Assembly: GCF_008704425.1 (NCBI RefSeq) | Contig: NZ_CP023696.1 | Span: 2,900,501 to 2,964,500, forward strand | Length of the DNA stretch: 64,000 bases | Reading direction: 5' to 3' | From: Streptomyces fradiae ATCC 10745 = DSM 40063 | Lineage (GTDB): Bacteria > Actinomycetota > Actinomycetes > Streptomycetales > Streptomycetaceae | In this document: one piece after another, positions 1-9,564 of the stretch | How positions within the stretch are numbered: the stretch's first letter is position 1 | Layout of the letters: each line of letters opens with the position of its first letter | The notes under the pieces: generated by a model | What the model was told of the DNA's origin: nothing | The model's database searches: none | What the model saw: the letters and a program-made list of their open reading frames with translations, nothing else | Made by a program: the position numbers and the translations under genes

Positions 1-139
1 AGAACAGACCCGAGTCGCGGTCCCCGAACTGCTGACTGTCCTCGATGTTGCACCCGGTGATGAACAGGTAGCTCGACACGGCGTGCACGATGCCCTGCTT
101 GTCGGGACAGGAGAGCGTCAGGACGTACTGGTCGGTCAT
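1..139 (-). CDS. purU: Formyltetrahydrofolate deformylase, N-terminal 46 residues (partial)
   Basis: The reverse strand reads [20 protein letters not shown] and continues with a [17 protein letters not shown] segment, the N-terminal ACT domain typical of PurU. The enzyme hydrolyses 10-formyl-tetrahydrofolate to formate and tetrahydrofolate in the cytoplasm and so balances one-carbon pools. Only the first 46 codons lie in the window; the formyl hydrolase domain is beyond the left edge. The ATG is taken because the MTDQYVLTL start matches the family as I know it. The next gene to the right has the same orientation about 100 bases upstream. Confidence 0.9.
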   Translation of the reverse strand, partial: MTDQYVLTLSCPDKQGIVHAVSSYLFITGCNIEDSQQFGDRDSGLF

Positions 140-247
140 CCCGGCAGGATGCCACACGGGGGCGGCCCCGGCACCGGCCCGTCCGCCAGCCGGACCGCCC
201 CGCACCCTCCCCGTACCGCCCTCGTAGGCCCCCGTCCCCGCCCGCCG

Positions 248-730
248 CTACACCGCGCCGGTCAGCGCGCGCAGCGCGTGCAGGGGGCGCGGCGGGACGT
301 CCGGGTCCTCGCCGTCGGCGGCGGAGAGCCGCACGTGGGCGTCGCGGGCCGCGTGCACGGCCTCCGGCCAGCCGGGGTGCTCCAGGTACGCGGAGACGGG
401 GGCGTCCGGGCCGACCTGGTGCATGATCCGCAGGACCCGCAGCACGGCGAGGTCCACGAGCTGGGCCTCGGTCGCGTCGCGGAATATGGTGCCGACGTAC
501 TTCTCCGCCGACCAGTTGTCCAGCCAGGTGTCCTCGACCAGCCGGTACACGGCGTCCGTGACGTCCCCGTACCCGTCGGCCCCGGCCAGCCAGCACTCCT
601 GGTGGAAGCGGACGTCGGAGAGCATGTGCAGCGCGGAGCGCACGTTGGCGCGCCAGCGCCACCAGGGCATGTCGTTGAGGGGCATGCCGCCCATGGTGGA
701 GGAGTGACGGCCGCGACGGGAAGAGTTCAT
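248..730 (-). CDS. Conserved SCO4402-family hypothetical protein
   Basis: A 160-residue soluble protein rich in Trp, His and acidic residues, with no signal peptide or membrane segment. A core beginning MPLNDMPWWRWRANVRSALH and a later TWLDNWSAEKYVGTIFRD segment recall a streptomycete family that sits beside purU. Function is unknown. The listed start is the farthest upstream; an internal ATG at the MGGMPLNDM segment (about residue 13) may be the true start because homologues as I remember them begin there. The gene is followed in the same direction by purU. Confidence 0.75.
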   Translation of the reverse strand: MNSSRRGRHSSTMGGMPLNDMPWWRWRANVRSALHMLSDVRFHQECWLAGADGYGDVTDAVYRLVEDTWLDNWSAEKYVGTIFRDATEAQLVDLAVLRVLRIMHQVGPDAPVSAYLEHPGWPEAVHAARDAHVRLSAADGEDPDVPPRPLHALRALTGAV

Positions 731-945
731 CTGCGTTCACCTTGTGGTCCCGGTCATGGCGGACCGGGCCCGGACGTGCTGCGGGGCACCCGGGCCGGCG
801 GGCGGCGCGGCACCGGGTTCGTACGCCCTCCACCGTACGCGCTCCACCGGACGCGCCCGGTGGTGCCCGCAATTCACCTCGCCGCCACCGAGCGTTGAAC
901 CACCCTCACATCAGCGTTACCCGTGAGCCGGAATGGTGCAGACCC

Positions 946-2214
946 ATGACCGGTAACGGCAGGCGACGCTTTGCCACCTCCCTCACGTCCAGGGCCGCCG
1001 CGGCTCTCGTCGCGGCGTCCCTCCTCACCGGGTGCGGTGCCCTCCCTGGAGCCACGGGGGGCTCCAGGGACCCCGTCACGGTGATGACCTGGGCCCCTCA
1101 GGAAACCAAAGCGACCAACATGCCCGGAATGCCCGCCATGGCCCAGGCGTACGCGCGCTGGGTCAACAGCCAGGGCGGCCTGGCCGGGCGCGAGCTGCGC
1201 GTGATCACGTGCAACGAGGGCAACACCGCGACGGGCGCCGCGACCTGCGCCCGCAAGGCCGTCAAGGAGGGCGTGGCGGCCGTCGTCGGCTCCTACAGCC
1301 AGCACGGCCGCGCCTTCATGGCCCCCCTGGAGGCCGCGAACATCCCGTACATCGGCGGCTACGGCCTGTCCGACGAGGAGTTCACCAGCTACCTCTCCTA
1401 CCCCGTCAACGGCGGCCAGGTCGCCCTCCTCGCGGGCAACGGCATGCAGCTCGCCGCCTCCTGCGAGCGGGTCTCCCTGGTCCGCCCCGACACCATCGCG
1501 GGCGACCACCTGCACCGGCTGCTCAACTCCGGGCTGGCCCGCGGCAAGCAGCGCGAGGCGTTCGACATCCCGGCCGCCGAGGACGCCGGCGAGTACACGG
1601 CCGTGGCCTCCCGCTCCCGCTCGCGGGCCGGCGAGGAGCGCGGCTGCGTGACCGCCGCGCTCGGCGAGCGGACCGCGCACTTCTTCGACTCCTTCCGCAG
1701 GCTCTCCCCGGACGGCAGGGACGTGCGCGTCTCGTCGGTCCTCGGCAGCGTCGACCAGCTGCTGGTGGACCGTACGGGCGGGGCGTCCGGACCGTTCGAG
1801 GGCGCCTACATCACCGGCTGGTACCCGGAGCCGGCCGACACCCGCTGGGAGCCGATGCGGCGGGTGATCCGCGAGCACGCCTTCGGCGACAACCGGATCG
1901 ACCCCGCCGACGCGGGCGTGCAGACCACGTGGATCGCCTACACCGTCCTCAAGCGGGTGGTGGAGGAGATCGGCGACGGGAAGGTCACCCCGGGCAGGAT
2001 CGCCCTCACCCTGGACCGCGGTGTGCGGGTGGACACGGGGGGCCTCACCCCGACCCTGCGCTGGCGGTACGAGGACATGCTGGGCATCCCGGGCTTCCCG
2101 CGGCTCGTCAACCACCAGGTCACGTTCCAGGTGGTGCGCAAGGGACGCATGGTCGCCCAGCGGGCCGACTTCGTGGACGTGGGCCCGACCCTGCTGGACG
2201 CCCGCGCCTCGTGA
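946..2214 (+). CDS. Extracellular receptor-type substrate-binding lipoprotein
   Basis: A 422-residue lipoprotein. The N-terminus has Arg residues, a hydrophobic segment and a lipobox L-T-G-C with the acylated Cys at residue 30. The mature part opens with VTVMTWAPQE and follows the type 1 periplasmic-binding fold of branched-chain amino acid/amide receptors (GGLAGRELRVITCNEGN, then AVVGSYSQHGRAFMAPLEAA). It presumably binds a small polar ligand at the membrane surface, but no permease or ATPase is adjacent, so it may be an orphan receptor or serve a distant transporter. The ATG at 946 is chosen because it gives a clean lipoprotein signal; a longer frame opens upstream but encodes low-complexity sequence. 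It converges on the next gene. Confidence 0.85.
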   Translation: MTGNGRRRFATSLTSRAAAALVAASLLTGCGALPGATGGSRDPVTVMTWAPQETKATNMPGMPAMAQAYARWVNSQGGLAGRELRVITCNEGNTATGAATCARKAVKEGVAAVVGSYSQHGRAFMAPLEAANIPYIGGYGLSDEEFTSYLSYPVNGGQVALLAGNGMQLAASCERVSLVRPDTIAGDHLHRLLNSGLARGKQREAFDIPAAEDAGEYTAVASRSRSRAGEERGCVTAALGERTAHFFDSFRRLSPDGRDVRVSSVLGSVDQLLVDRTGGASGPFEGAYITGWYPEPADTRWEPMRRVIREHAFGDNRIDPADAGVQTTWIAYTVLKRVVEEIGDGKVTPGRIALTLDRGVRVDTGGLTPTLRWRYEDMLGIPGFPRLVNHQVTFQVVRKGRMVAQRADFVDVGPTLLDARAS

Positions 2215-2287
2215 CGAGCCGGGCGGCGACCCGTCCGGCCCGCACCGCCCCGCGCCCGGCCCTCCGGGAGCGGGGCGGCGGCCGTCG

Positions 2288-3937
2288 CTAGAGCTGGGTG
2301 GGCTGCCGCTTGGTCAGGCCGTACGTCTCGGCGATGCCGTTCCAGAGGCGGGCCGCCTCGCGCTTGGCGCCGGTCGCCTCGCCGCTGGCGACGGCGGCCT
2401 GCGCGGTGCTGCCGGTGTTGCGGGCCTTGCCGTCCTTGCAGTTCTTCGGCTTCTTCACCTGGTCCGCCCAGGCCGCGTAGTGGTCGTCGGCCTTGGCGGA
2501 CGCCTGCCACGCCTTGGTGAGGGAGGCCGACAGCTCCGTGTGGTCGGGCAGCTTGTCGATCTTGATGCCGCGCAGCCGGTTCACCAGCTCCCGGCGCTGG
2601 CCCGCGGCCTCCCGCAGGTCGGAGGCGGCCTTGTCGAGCTGCTCGCACTTCTTGATGTTCTCGACGGAGCGGATCACCACGTCACGGCTGTCGTTGCTGT
2701 CCGCGAGCAGCTTGTCCAGCTCCACCGCCTGGTCCTTCACCGGGTCCGGGGCGGGCTCGGACGAGGCGGGGGCGGACGGGCCGGGCGCCGGGGCGACGGG
2801 CGAGGCGGCACCCGCCTTGTCCACGGCCGGCTTCTCGTCGCCGCCGCTCAGCAGCGCGCCCGCGCCGAGGCCCACGACGGCGCACCCGACCACGACGGCG
2901 GCCACGAGCGGCACCTTCGAGCGGCGCCTTTCGGGCTCGTCGTAGTCGTCGTACTCGCCGTATCCGTGAGCGCCGTGAGCCCCGTGCGGCGGGGGCGCCC
3001 CGTGGGCCCCGTGCGGTGCCTGGGCTCCGTGGGCTCCGTGGGCTCCGTGGGCCGGGGGCGTCTGGCGGCCGTAGGGCGGGGGCGGCTGGTGGGCCTGGTG
3101 CGGCGGCTGGGGCCGGCCGGGCGGGTGCGGGGCGGACGCGTCGATGCGCGGCATCTGCTGCGTGGCGCCCGGGGCGTCGTTCCTGAACAGGTTGTCGAAC
3201 TCCGCCGGGGGGCCGCTGTCGCTGGGCACGGGCGGAATGAACTGCGTGGCCTCCGAGTCCGGGTCCGGCTGCGGTGGCCGGTGGGGCTGGGACTGGGGCT
3301 GGTGCTGGGGCTGCTGGGGCTGGGGGTATCCCTGGGCCTGTGGATACCCCTGGGGCTGCGGCTGCTGGTCGTACGCCTGCGGCGGCTGCTGGGGATGTCC
3401 CTGGGACTGGTCCTGAGGCCGGGGGTATCCCTGCGGCTGCGGCTGCGGGGGGTACGGCTGGGGGCTCGCCTGGGGCGGCTGCTGCGGGGGGCCCGCCTGC
3501 GGGTAGCCGTAACCGGGCTGCTGCGGATAGCCGTAGCCGGGCTGCGCGTCGCCGGGCTGCGGGTAGCCGTAGCCGGCCGGGGCCGCGTGCTGCGGGTAGC
3601 CGTAGCCGGGTGACGGCTGCTGGGGCTGGGGCTGCGGCGGCTGCTGGTACTGCGGGGACTGGTACTGCGGGGGCTGCGGCTGGTACGGGGGCTGCTGGGG
3701 CGCCGGTCCCGGCTGCCCACCGAGACCGGTGCCCAGGAACGCGGTCGACTCCGCCGCGGTCTCCGCCGGGGCCTGCCCCCGCTCCGGCGGCAGCGGCGCC
3801 GACGCGGGCGGGACGGGCCGCAGGTACTGCGTGGCGGGGTCCTCACCCGGGACGGCCTGCGGGGGCGGCGGCCCCCAGGGTTGGCCAGGGGCCTGACCCC
3901 ACGACTGGCCCTCCTGGCCGTGTCCGCTCTGCGTCAC
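2288..3937 (-). CDS. Pro/Gln-rich single-pass membrane protein, hypothetical
   Basis: 549 residues in three parts. Residues 1 to about 335 are a low-complexity cytoplasmic region of Pro, Gln, Gly and Tyr with repeats such as GYGYPQ and later AHGAHGAHG. A single membrane helix (about 340-361, VPLVAAVVVGCAVVGLGAG) follows a basic RRRSK stop-transfer motif. The C-terminal 190 residues are charged, predicted helical and extracytoplasmic, with two Cys (KKCEQLD and KNCKDG) that could pair. Function is unknown; similar Pro/Gln-rich N-termini occur in actinobacterial membrane proteins that interact with division or cell-envelope complexes, but nothing here proves that role. Confidence 0.8.
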   Translation of the reverse strand: MTQSGHGQEGQSWGQAPGQPWGPPPPQAVPGEDPATQYLRPVPPASAPLPPERGQAPAETAAESTAFLGTGLGGQPGPAPQQPPYQPQPPQYQSPQYQQPPQPQPQQPSPGYGYPQHAAPAGYGYPQPGDAQPGYGYPQQPGYGYPQAGPPQQPPQASPQPYPPQPQPQGYPRPQDQSQGHPQQPPQAYDQQPQPQGYPQAQGYPQPQQPQHQPQSQPHRPPQPDPDSEATQFIPPVPSDSGPPAEFDNLFRNDAPGATQQMPRIDASAPHPPGRPQPPHQAHQPPPPYGRQTPPAHGAHGAHGAQAPHGAHGAPPPHGAHGAHGYGEYDDYDEPERRRSKVPLVAAVVVGCAVVGLGAGALLSGGDEKPAVDKAGAASPVAPAPGPSAPASSEPAPDPVKDQAVELDKLLADSNDSRDVVIRSVENIKKCEQLDKAASDLREAAGQRRELVNRLRGIKIDKLPDHTELSASLTKAWQASAKADDHYAAWADQVKKPKNCKDGKARNTGSTAQAAVASGEATGAKREAARLWNGIAETYGLTKRQPTQL

Positions 3938-4163
3938 CGGGACTCCTACGTGTGAACCTACGGAAGCGTCGGCTCACGCTACCGGTTGTGTCCCTGACAG
4001 CGCACACGGGTACGGGCGTTACCCCGCGCACAGGTCCGCGGCGACCGTCGCACCCCCACCGCCCGCACGCCTCCCCCTCGGCCTCCGCCGCCCGATCCCG
4101 GCCCCCGCCCGGCCCCGCCCCGCCCCGGCCGCCAGGAGGCCGCGCGCCTCCCACGGCTCGGCC

Positions 4164-5546
4164 TCACGCCGCCTGCGGCTCCAGCCGGGCCGTGAACTCC
4201 CGGACCGCCGGCTCGTCCCGGTACGGCTCCAGCCGCGCCTGGAGGTCGTCCAGGTACTCGGCACCGCGCGACGACCGCAGCGTGCCCAGCAGTTCGGCCG
4301 CGCGGGCACCCGTGTGGCAGGCCTGCTCCACCTCCCGCTGCTGCACCTGCGCCGCCGCCAGCAGTGCCAGGCCGATCGCGCGCCGCCGCGCACGGGCCGG
4401 CGGGTGGCCCTCCAGCGCCTCGCCCGCCGAGCGCGCCGCAGCCTCGGCCTGGCCCAGGTCGCGGTGGCAGTGGGCCAGTTCGTCGGCCAGGTACGCGTGG
4501 TCGAAGTGGGCGATCCACGCGGGGTCGTCGCCCTTCTCCGGGTCGGCCCGGTCCAGCGCCTCCACCGCCCGGCCCGCCACCTCCTGGCAGGTCCGCGCGT
4601 CGCCCAGCAGGGCGTGCCCCCGCGCCTCGGCCGCCAGGAACATCGCCTCCGCGCGCGGGGTGACGTGCCCGCGCGCCCCCTCCTGCGCGGCCCGCGCCAG
4701 CTGGGCGATCTCACGCGGGTTGCCCAGCTGCGCCGCCAGGTGGCTCATCGACGCGGCCAGCACGTACCCGCCGTACGCCCGGTCGCCCGCCGCCTGCGCG
4801 AGCCGCAGCGCCTGGATGTAGTACCGCTGCGCCAGCCCCGGCTGACCGGTGTCGACCGCCATGTATCCGGCCAGCTCCGTCAGCCGCGCCACCGCCGCGA
4901 ACAGCTCGCGGCCCACCGCGTCCCGGTAGGAGCCGGAGAGCATCCCGGAGACGACGCTGTTGAGGTAGTGGACGACCACGGGTCGCACGTGCCCGCTGCC
5001 GAACCGGTGGTCCAGCTCGACCAGCCCCTCCGTCATCGCCCGTACGGCGCGCACGTCCGCCAGGCCGACGCGGGCGCCCGCGGTGCGGGCCACCTGCGGG
5101 TCGGGGCCGGTGATCAGCCAGTCGCGGCTGGGCTCGACCAGCGCGGAGGCGGCGACGGCGGAGCCGGACAGGAAGTCCCGCCGCCCCACGTCACTGCGCC
5201 ACAGCTCGCAGACCTGCTCGACCGCTCCCGTCACGGTCGGCGCGAACTGCAGTCCCACGCCGCCGGCCAGGTTCCTGCCGCTGGCCATGCCGATCTCGTC
5301 GATCGTCACCGTGCGGCCCAGCTTGCGGCCCAGCGCCTCGGCGATGATGCCGGGCGCCCGGCCGCGCGGCTGCTGCCCGCGCAGCCAGCGGGCCACCGAC
5401 GTCTTGTCGTACCGCAGGTCGAGCCCGCGCTCCGAGCCGACCATGTTGACGCGGCGGGCGAGCCCGGCGTTGGAGCAACCTGCCTCCTGGATGAGTGCCT
5501 GCAGCCGTTCGTTCGGCTGGCGGGCGACGAGCGGCCTCGCTGCCAT
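4164..5546 (-). CDS. XRE-type helix-turn-helix regulator with TPR-like C-terminus
   Basis: 460 residues. The N-terminal 75 residues carry a helix-turn-helix-like domain (NERLQALIQEAGCSNAGLAR, then DKTSVARWLRGQQPRGRAP). Residues 120-460 are Ala/Arg/Leu-rich helical repeats that look like tetratricopeptide units (LAQRYYIQALRLAQAAGDRA, GRAVEALDRADPEKGDDPAW). This architecture is shared with Streptomyces developmental and antibiotic regulators such as NsdA, but I cannot assign it to a named gene. A GGGGG-type ribosome binding site precedes the ATG. The divergent neighbour is the primase-like gene, with about 330 bases between them. Confidence 0.85.
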   Translation of the reverse strand: MAARPLVARQPNERLQALIQEAGCSNAGLARRVNMVGSERGLDLRYDKTSVARWLRGQQPRGRAPGIIAEALGRKLGRTVTIDEIGMASGRNLAGGVGLQFAPTVTGAVEQVCELWRSDVGRRDFLSGSAVAASALVEPSRDWLITGPDPQVARTAGARVGLADVRAVRAMTEGLVELDHRFGSGHVRPVVVHYLNSVVSGMLSGSYRDAVGRELFAAVARLTELAGYMAVDTGQPGLAQRYYIQALRLAQAAGDRAYGGYVLAASMSHLAAQLGNPREIAQLARAAQEGARGHVTPRAEAMFLAAEARGHALLGDARTCQEVAGRAVEALDRADPEKGDDPAWIAHFDHAYLADELAHCHRDLGQAEAAARSAGEALEGHPPARARRRAIGLALLAAAQVQQREVEQACHTGARAAELLGTLRSSRGAEYLDDLQARLEPYRDEPAVREFTARLEPQAA

Positions 5547-5877
5547 GACTACCCCCTGAGGTGCCGGTGGCGATCAGTCGCCCCGATCACTGCCCGGCTG
5601 ATGTCCGGAGAATGCGGAAACCGTGCGGAATCTGGCGCTGTCATACCAAAACATCGGAAAGGACCGCCTGGTGCGGCGCATGCCCGGGACGTACCGCGGC
5701 GGCCGTCCCCCGACGGCCCCGGGGCCACGTCCCCGCCCCTGCCTACCCCTCCGCCGCTCCCACCGCCCGTGCGCGCCCCCGCACATGCACCCATGCGCCC
5801 CGCGTGCCGAGCCGATGCACCGCCGCGTTCACTTCTGCGCCCCGTAACCCCCCGTGGGGTGGACAGTTGTGCTGACC
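5547..5877. other. Divergent intergenic region, 331 bases
   Basis: Separates the XRE/TPR gene (reverse) from the primase-like gene (forward). The segment 5570-5680 is less GC-rich than its surroundings and probably holds promoters for both genes, but I could not fix convincing -35/-10 pairs. No small gene is evident. Confidence 0.4.
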
Positions 5878-6549
5878 GTGGAAGAGACCAAGGGAGTGAC
5901 GGAGGCCGCGCACATCCCCCAGCAGCGCGGCGAGCCGCTGGTGGACAGCGCCGTACGGTACGCGGAGGAGCGGCACTGGGACGTGTTCCCGGGCACCTGG
6001 CTGGAGACCGGCGACGGGCTGGAACGCTGCTCGTGCGGGGACGCGGCGTGCGCGGCGCCGGGCGCGCACCCGTTCCGCGAGGACTGGGCGGCGCAGGCCA
6101 CCGGCAGCCCGGTCGCGGCGCGCCGCCTGTGGGGCAGGCACCCTCGGGCGTCGGTCCTGCTGCCGACGGGCCGGACGTTCGACGTGCTGGACGTGCCGGA
6201 GTCGACGGGCTTCCTGGCGCTGGCGAGGATGGAGCGGATGGACGTGGCGCTCGGCCCGGTGGCCTGCGGGCCGGCCCGGCGGATGGCGTTCTTCGTGCTG
6301 CCGGGCGCCGCCGCGAAGACCGCCGACCTGATCCGGGGGCTCGGCTGGTCCCCGGCCGGCCTGGACCTGGTGGCGAAGGGCGAGGGCGGGTACGTGGTGG
6401 CGCCGCCGACGCGGGTCGGCGGGCAGGGCGCGGTGCAGTGGGTGCGCCGCCCGACGCACGCCAACCGCTGGCTGCCGGACGCGGAGGAGCTGATCAGCCC
6501 TCTGGCGTACGCCTGCGGCCGCGACGCGGCGGCGGCCCGGGCCCGATGA
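5878..6549 (+). CDS. Primase/polymerase N-terminal-like protein
   Basis: About 223 residues. The segments AVRYAEERHWDVFPGTWLE, CSCGDAACAAPGAHPFREDW and VLLPTGRTFDVLDVPE match the prim-pol N-terminal family that is widespread as free-standing small proteins in streptomycetes. These usually lack the helicase part of phage or plasmid primases and have no established role. A Cys/His-rich stretch (CSCGDAACAAPGAH) could bind a metal. GTG codons at 5854, 5869 and 5878 are all in frame; 5878 gives the start that best fits the family as I remember it, while 5854 or 5869 remain possible. Confidence 0.75.
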   Translation: MEETKGVTEAAHIPQQRGEPLVDSAVRYAEERHWDVFPGTWLETGDGLERCSCGDAACAAPGAHPFREDWAAQATGSPVAARRLWGRHPRASVLLPTGRTFDVLDVPESTGFLALARMERMDVALGPVACGPARRMAFFVLPGAAAKTADLIRGLGWSPAGLDLVAKGEGGYVVAPPTRVGGQGAVQWVRRPTHANRWLPDAEELISPLAYACGRDAAAARAR

Positions 6550-6659
6550 GCGCCGGGCGGTGAAGGCGCCCTCCGCGGAGGCCCGTTGAGGCCGCCCGGG
6601 GACCACCGGGGCCCGGGCAGGCCGGTTCGGTGAGGGCGCCCGGCCGCTGGGGCGCCCTC

Positions 6660-6815
6660 CCGTACGGCGGGACCCTCGCCCACCGAGCGCGCGAACACCC
6701 CGCCGTACGGCCCGGCCGCGCACCCCGCCGTACGCCCCGCCGTACGGCCCGGCCGTACGCCCCGCCCGTACGCCCCGCCGTACGGCCCGCCCGTACGCCC
6801 CGCCGTGGGCCGGCC
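6660..6815. repeat. Array of CGTACG/CGTACGCC palindromic units
   Basis: An intergenic tract built from irregular units of about 9-17 bases, each centred on the palindrome CGTACG or CCGTACGG, repeated roughly ten times. It lies between the primase-like gene and the ABC ATPase. No coding frame here looks real. It could be a strain-specific slippage product, a cluster of protein sites or a foldback RNA. Confidence 0.7.
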
Positions 6816-6968
6816 GGACGCCCCGCCGAGGCCGGGAACCCGCCGGCGGCGCCCGCACTCGGCAACGGGCGGCCCGCGCTCGCTGCCGGAATCGGAAACC
6901 GCGCTTCTGCCTGCGGCTTCGTAGGCTGGCCCCGTACAGACGATCGACGGGGACGGCGGGAGGCGGCA

Positions 6969-7793
6969 GTGACCATGCCGGAGCAGGGCCAGCGGGGCGA
7001 CGAGGCGGGCGGGGTGCCGGACGCGGCCCCGCCCGCCGTACGCGTGGAAGGGCTGTGGAAGCGCTTCGGCGAGCAGACGGCGGTCGCCGGGGTGGACCTC
7101 GTCCTCCCCGCGGGCCGGTTCGTCGGCCTCGTCGGCCCGAACGGCGCGGGCAAGACCACGACGCTGTCGATGGTGACCGGGCTGCTCCGCCCCGACCAGG
7201 GGCGCGTCGAGGTCGCCGGGCACGACGTGTGGCGCGACCCGGCGGCGGTCAAGGCCCGCATCGGCGTGCTGCCCGAGGGGCTGCGGCTGTTCGAGCGGCT
7301 GTCGGGGCGCGAACTCCTCGCGTACACCGGCCGGCTGCGCGGTCTGCCGGGCGCCGAGGTCGACAAGCGCGCCACGCAGCTGCTGGACGTGCTGGACCTG
7401 GCGGGCTCGCAGCACAAGCTGGTCATCGACTACTCGACCGGCATGCGCAAGAAGATCGGCCTCGCGGCGGCGCTGCTGCACAACCCGGAGGTCCTCTTCC
7501 TGGACGAGCCGTTCGAGGGCGTGGACCCGGTGTCGGCGCAGACGATCCGGGGCGTCCTGGAGCGGTACACGGCGTCCGGCGCGACGGTCGTCTTCTCCAG
7601 CCACGTCATGGAGCTGGTGGAGTCGCTGTGCGACTGGGTCGCGGTGATGGCCGCGGGCCGCATCCGCGCGCACGGCCCGCTGGCCGAGGTGCGGGGCGGG
7701 GCGGCCACGCTCCAGCAGGCGTTCCTGGAGCTGGTCGGCGCCTCGGGCCGCGACACGGGCGAGTCCCTGGACTGGCTGGGCGGTGCGCGGTGA
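6969..7793 (+). CDS. ABC transporter ATP-binding protein
   Basis: 274 residues. Walker A is GPNGAGKTT with Lys near residue 62; the signature region reads YSTGMRKKIGLAAALLHNP, a variant of LSGGQ common in ABC-2 exporters; Walker B is VLFLDEPFEGVD; the H-loop is FSSHVMEL. It energises export through the permease encoded immediately downstream, which overlaps it by four bases. The GTG at 6969 is chosen over the ATG at 6975 because GGGAGG lies at better spacing. The cargo is unknown. Confidence 0.9.
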   Translation: MTMPEQGQRGDEAGGVPDAAPPAVRVEGLWKRFGEQTAVAGVDLVLPAGRFVGLVGPNGAGKTTTLSMVTGLLRPDQGRVEVAGHDVWRDPAAVKARIGVLPEGLRLFERLSGRELLAYTGRLRGLPGAEVDKRATQLLDVLDLAGSQHKLVIDYSTGMRKKIGLAAALLHNPEVLFLDEPFEGVDPVSAQTIRGVLERYTASGATVVFSSHVMELVESLCDWVAVMAAGRIRAHGPLAEVRGGAATLQQAFLELVGASGRDTGESLDWLGGAR

Positions 7794-9511
7794 CGCACGC
7801 GAACGGCGCCTCGGGTACGGGTACGACCGCGGGCGCGGGCGCGGTGGCCGGGCCGGTGGCCGGGCCGGGGGGCGCGGGCGCGGGGCGCGGGGCCGCCGCC
7901 CGGCCGCCGGGCGCCTCGGCCGGGACGCTGACCTCCGTCTTCGTACGGCTGAAGCTGTCGCTGCTGCGCAACGGACTGCGCCAGTCGTCGGGCCGTACGG
8001 CGGTCTTCGTCGTCTCGATCGTCCTCACCCTGCTGTTCGCCGCCGGTCAGCTCCTCGGCCTGGTGCTGCTGCGGGGCCATGCGCAGGCGGCCACGCTGGC
8101 GGTGCTGCTGACCGGGGTGACGGCGCTCGGCTGGGCGGTCATGCCGCTGTTCTTCCCGAGCGGTGACGAGACCCTGGACCCGTCCCGGCTGGTGATGCTG
8201 CCGCTCAGGCCGGGGCCGCTGGTGTGGGCGCTGCTGGTGGCGTCGCTGGTGGGCACCGGCCCGCTGTTCACGCTGTGCCTGGCGGTGGGCGCGGGTATCT
8301 CCGTGGCGCACGGGGCGTTCGCGGTGGCCGTGGCGGTGGTCGCGGTACCGCTGGTGCTGCTGGTGTGCCTGGCGCTGGCGCGGGCGGTCGCGGCGGCGAA
8401 CATCCGGCTGCTGACCTCCCGCAAGGGCCGCGACCTGGCGCTGCTGAGCGGCCTGGTGGTGGCGATCGGCATCCAGGTGGTCAACTTCGGGGCGCAGCGC
8501 CTCGGCCAGGCGGGCGGGCTGGCGCGGCTGGAGCCCGCGGCCGACCTGGTCCGGTGGGTGCCGCCCGCGTCGGCGGTCGGCGCGGTGGACGCGGCGAGCC
8601 GGGGCGCGCACGGCACGGCGGCGGCGCAGCTGCTGCTGTCGGTGGCGGCGCTGGCGGGGCTGCTGTACTGGTGGCAGCGGAGCCTGACGAAGCTGATGAC
8701 GGCGCCGGACGGGTCGACGGTCGCGGCGGCCGGGCCGGACGCGGACCGCAAGCGCCCGGGTGCGGGCGGCGGCTGGACGGCCCTGCTGCCGGAGGGCCGT
8801 ACGGGCGCGGTGGTGGAGCGGGCGCTGCGGTACGCGTGGCGGGACCCGAAGGCCAAGTCGGGCTGGGTGACGGCGCTGGCGCTCGGCCTGATCGTGCCGG
8901 TGTTCAACGCGGCGCAGGGCACGGGCTCGGTGTACTGGGCGTGCTTCGCGGCGGGCCTGCTGGGGACGCTGATGTACAACCAGTTCGGCCAGGACACGTC
9001 GGCGTTCTGGATCGTCGCCATGACCGTGTCGTCGAAGCGGGACGCGTACCTGGAGCTGCGGGCGCGGGCACTGGCCCTGCTGCTGGTGACCCTGCCGTAC
9101 GCGACGCTGGTCGTGGTGGTGACGGTGGCGGTGCTCGGCGACTGGGCGGCCCTGCCGGAGGGACTGGGCGTGTCGTACGGGCTGCTGGGGGCGATGCTGG
9201 GCGTGGGCGCGTGGGCGTCGGCGTACTTCCCGTACTCGATCCCGCAGGACAGCGCGTACAAGAACGCGGCGCCGGGCCAGGGCGGTCTGGCGTGGGCGTC
9301 GATGATGGGCGGGATGCTGCTCGCGACGGCCCTGTGCGTGCCGGTGGCGCTCGCGGCGTGGTGGGTGCGGACGGGGTCCGCCTCGCCGTGGCTGCTGCTG
9401 CCGCTGGGCGCGGTGTGGGGGGCGCTGCTGGTGTGGGGCGGCCTGCACCTCGCGGCGGGCCGTACGCACCGGCGCCTGCCGGAGATCCTGGCGGCCGTCA
9501 GCAAGGCGTAG
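7790..9511 (+). CDS. ABC transporter permease
   Basis: 573 residues with a Gly/Ala-rich cytoplasmic N-terminus of about 45 residues, then at least ten hydrophobic segments in two halves separated by a charged region (TAPDGSTVAAAGPDADRKRP). This is the size and topology of large ABC-2-like permeases of streptomycetes. The GTG start lies within the stop of the ATPase gene (GTGA overlap), indicating translational coupling. It should form an exporter with the preceding ATPase. Substrate cannot be deduced. Confidence 0.87.
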   Translation: MTHANGASGTGTTAGAGAVAGPVAGPGGAGAGRGAAARPPGASAGTLTSVFVRLKLSLLRNGLRQSSGRTAVFVVSIVLTLLFAAGQLLGLVLLRGHAQAATLAVLLTGVTALGWAVMPLFFPSGDETLDPSRLVMLPLRPGPLVWALLVASLVGTGPLFTLCLAVGAGISVAHGAFAVAVAVVAVPLVLLVCLALARAVAAANIRLLTSRKGRDLALLSGLVVAIGIQVVNFGAQRLGQAGGLARLEPAADLVRWVPPASAVGAVDAASRGAHGTAAAQLLLSVAALAGLLYWWQRSLTKLMTAPDGSTVAAAGPDADRKRPGAGGGWTALLPEGRTGAVVERALRYAWRDPKAKSGWVTALALGLIVPVFNAAQGTGSVYWACFAAGLLGTLMYNQFGQDTSAFWIVAMTVSSKRDAYLELRARALALLLVTLPYATLVVVVTVAVLGDWAALPEGLGVSYGLLGAMLGVGAWASAYFPYSIPQDSAYKNAAPGQGGLAWASMMGGMLLATALCVPVALAAWWVRTGSASPWLLLPLGAVWGALLVWGGLHLAAGRTHRRLPEILAAVSKA

Positions 9512-9524
9512 CCGCCCCGCCCCG

Positions 9525-9564
9525 ACGGGCCGGCCGACCGGGCAACCCCGGCCGGCCGGCCCGT
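9525..9564 (+). terminator. Rho-independent-like terminator after the ABC operon
   Basis: A 17-base stem with one mismatch around a 6-base loop (9542-9547), 14 bases after the permease stop. No T-tract follows, as is usual in streptomycetes. Confidence 0.65.
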
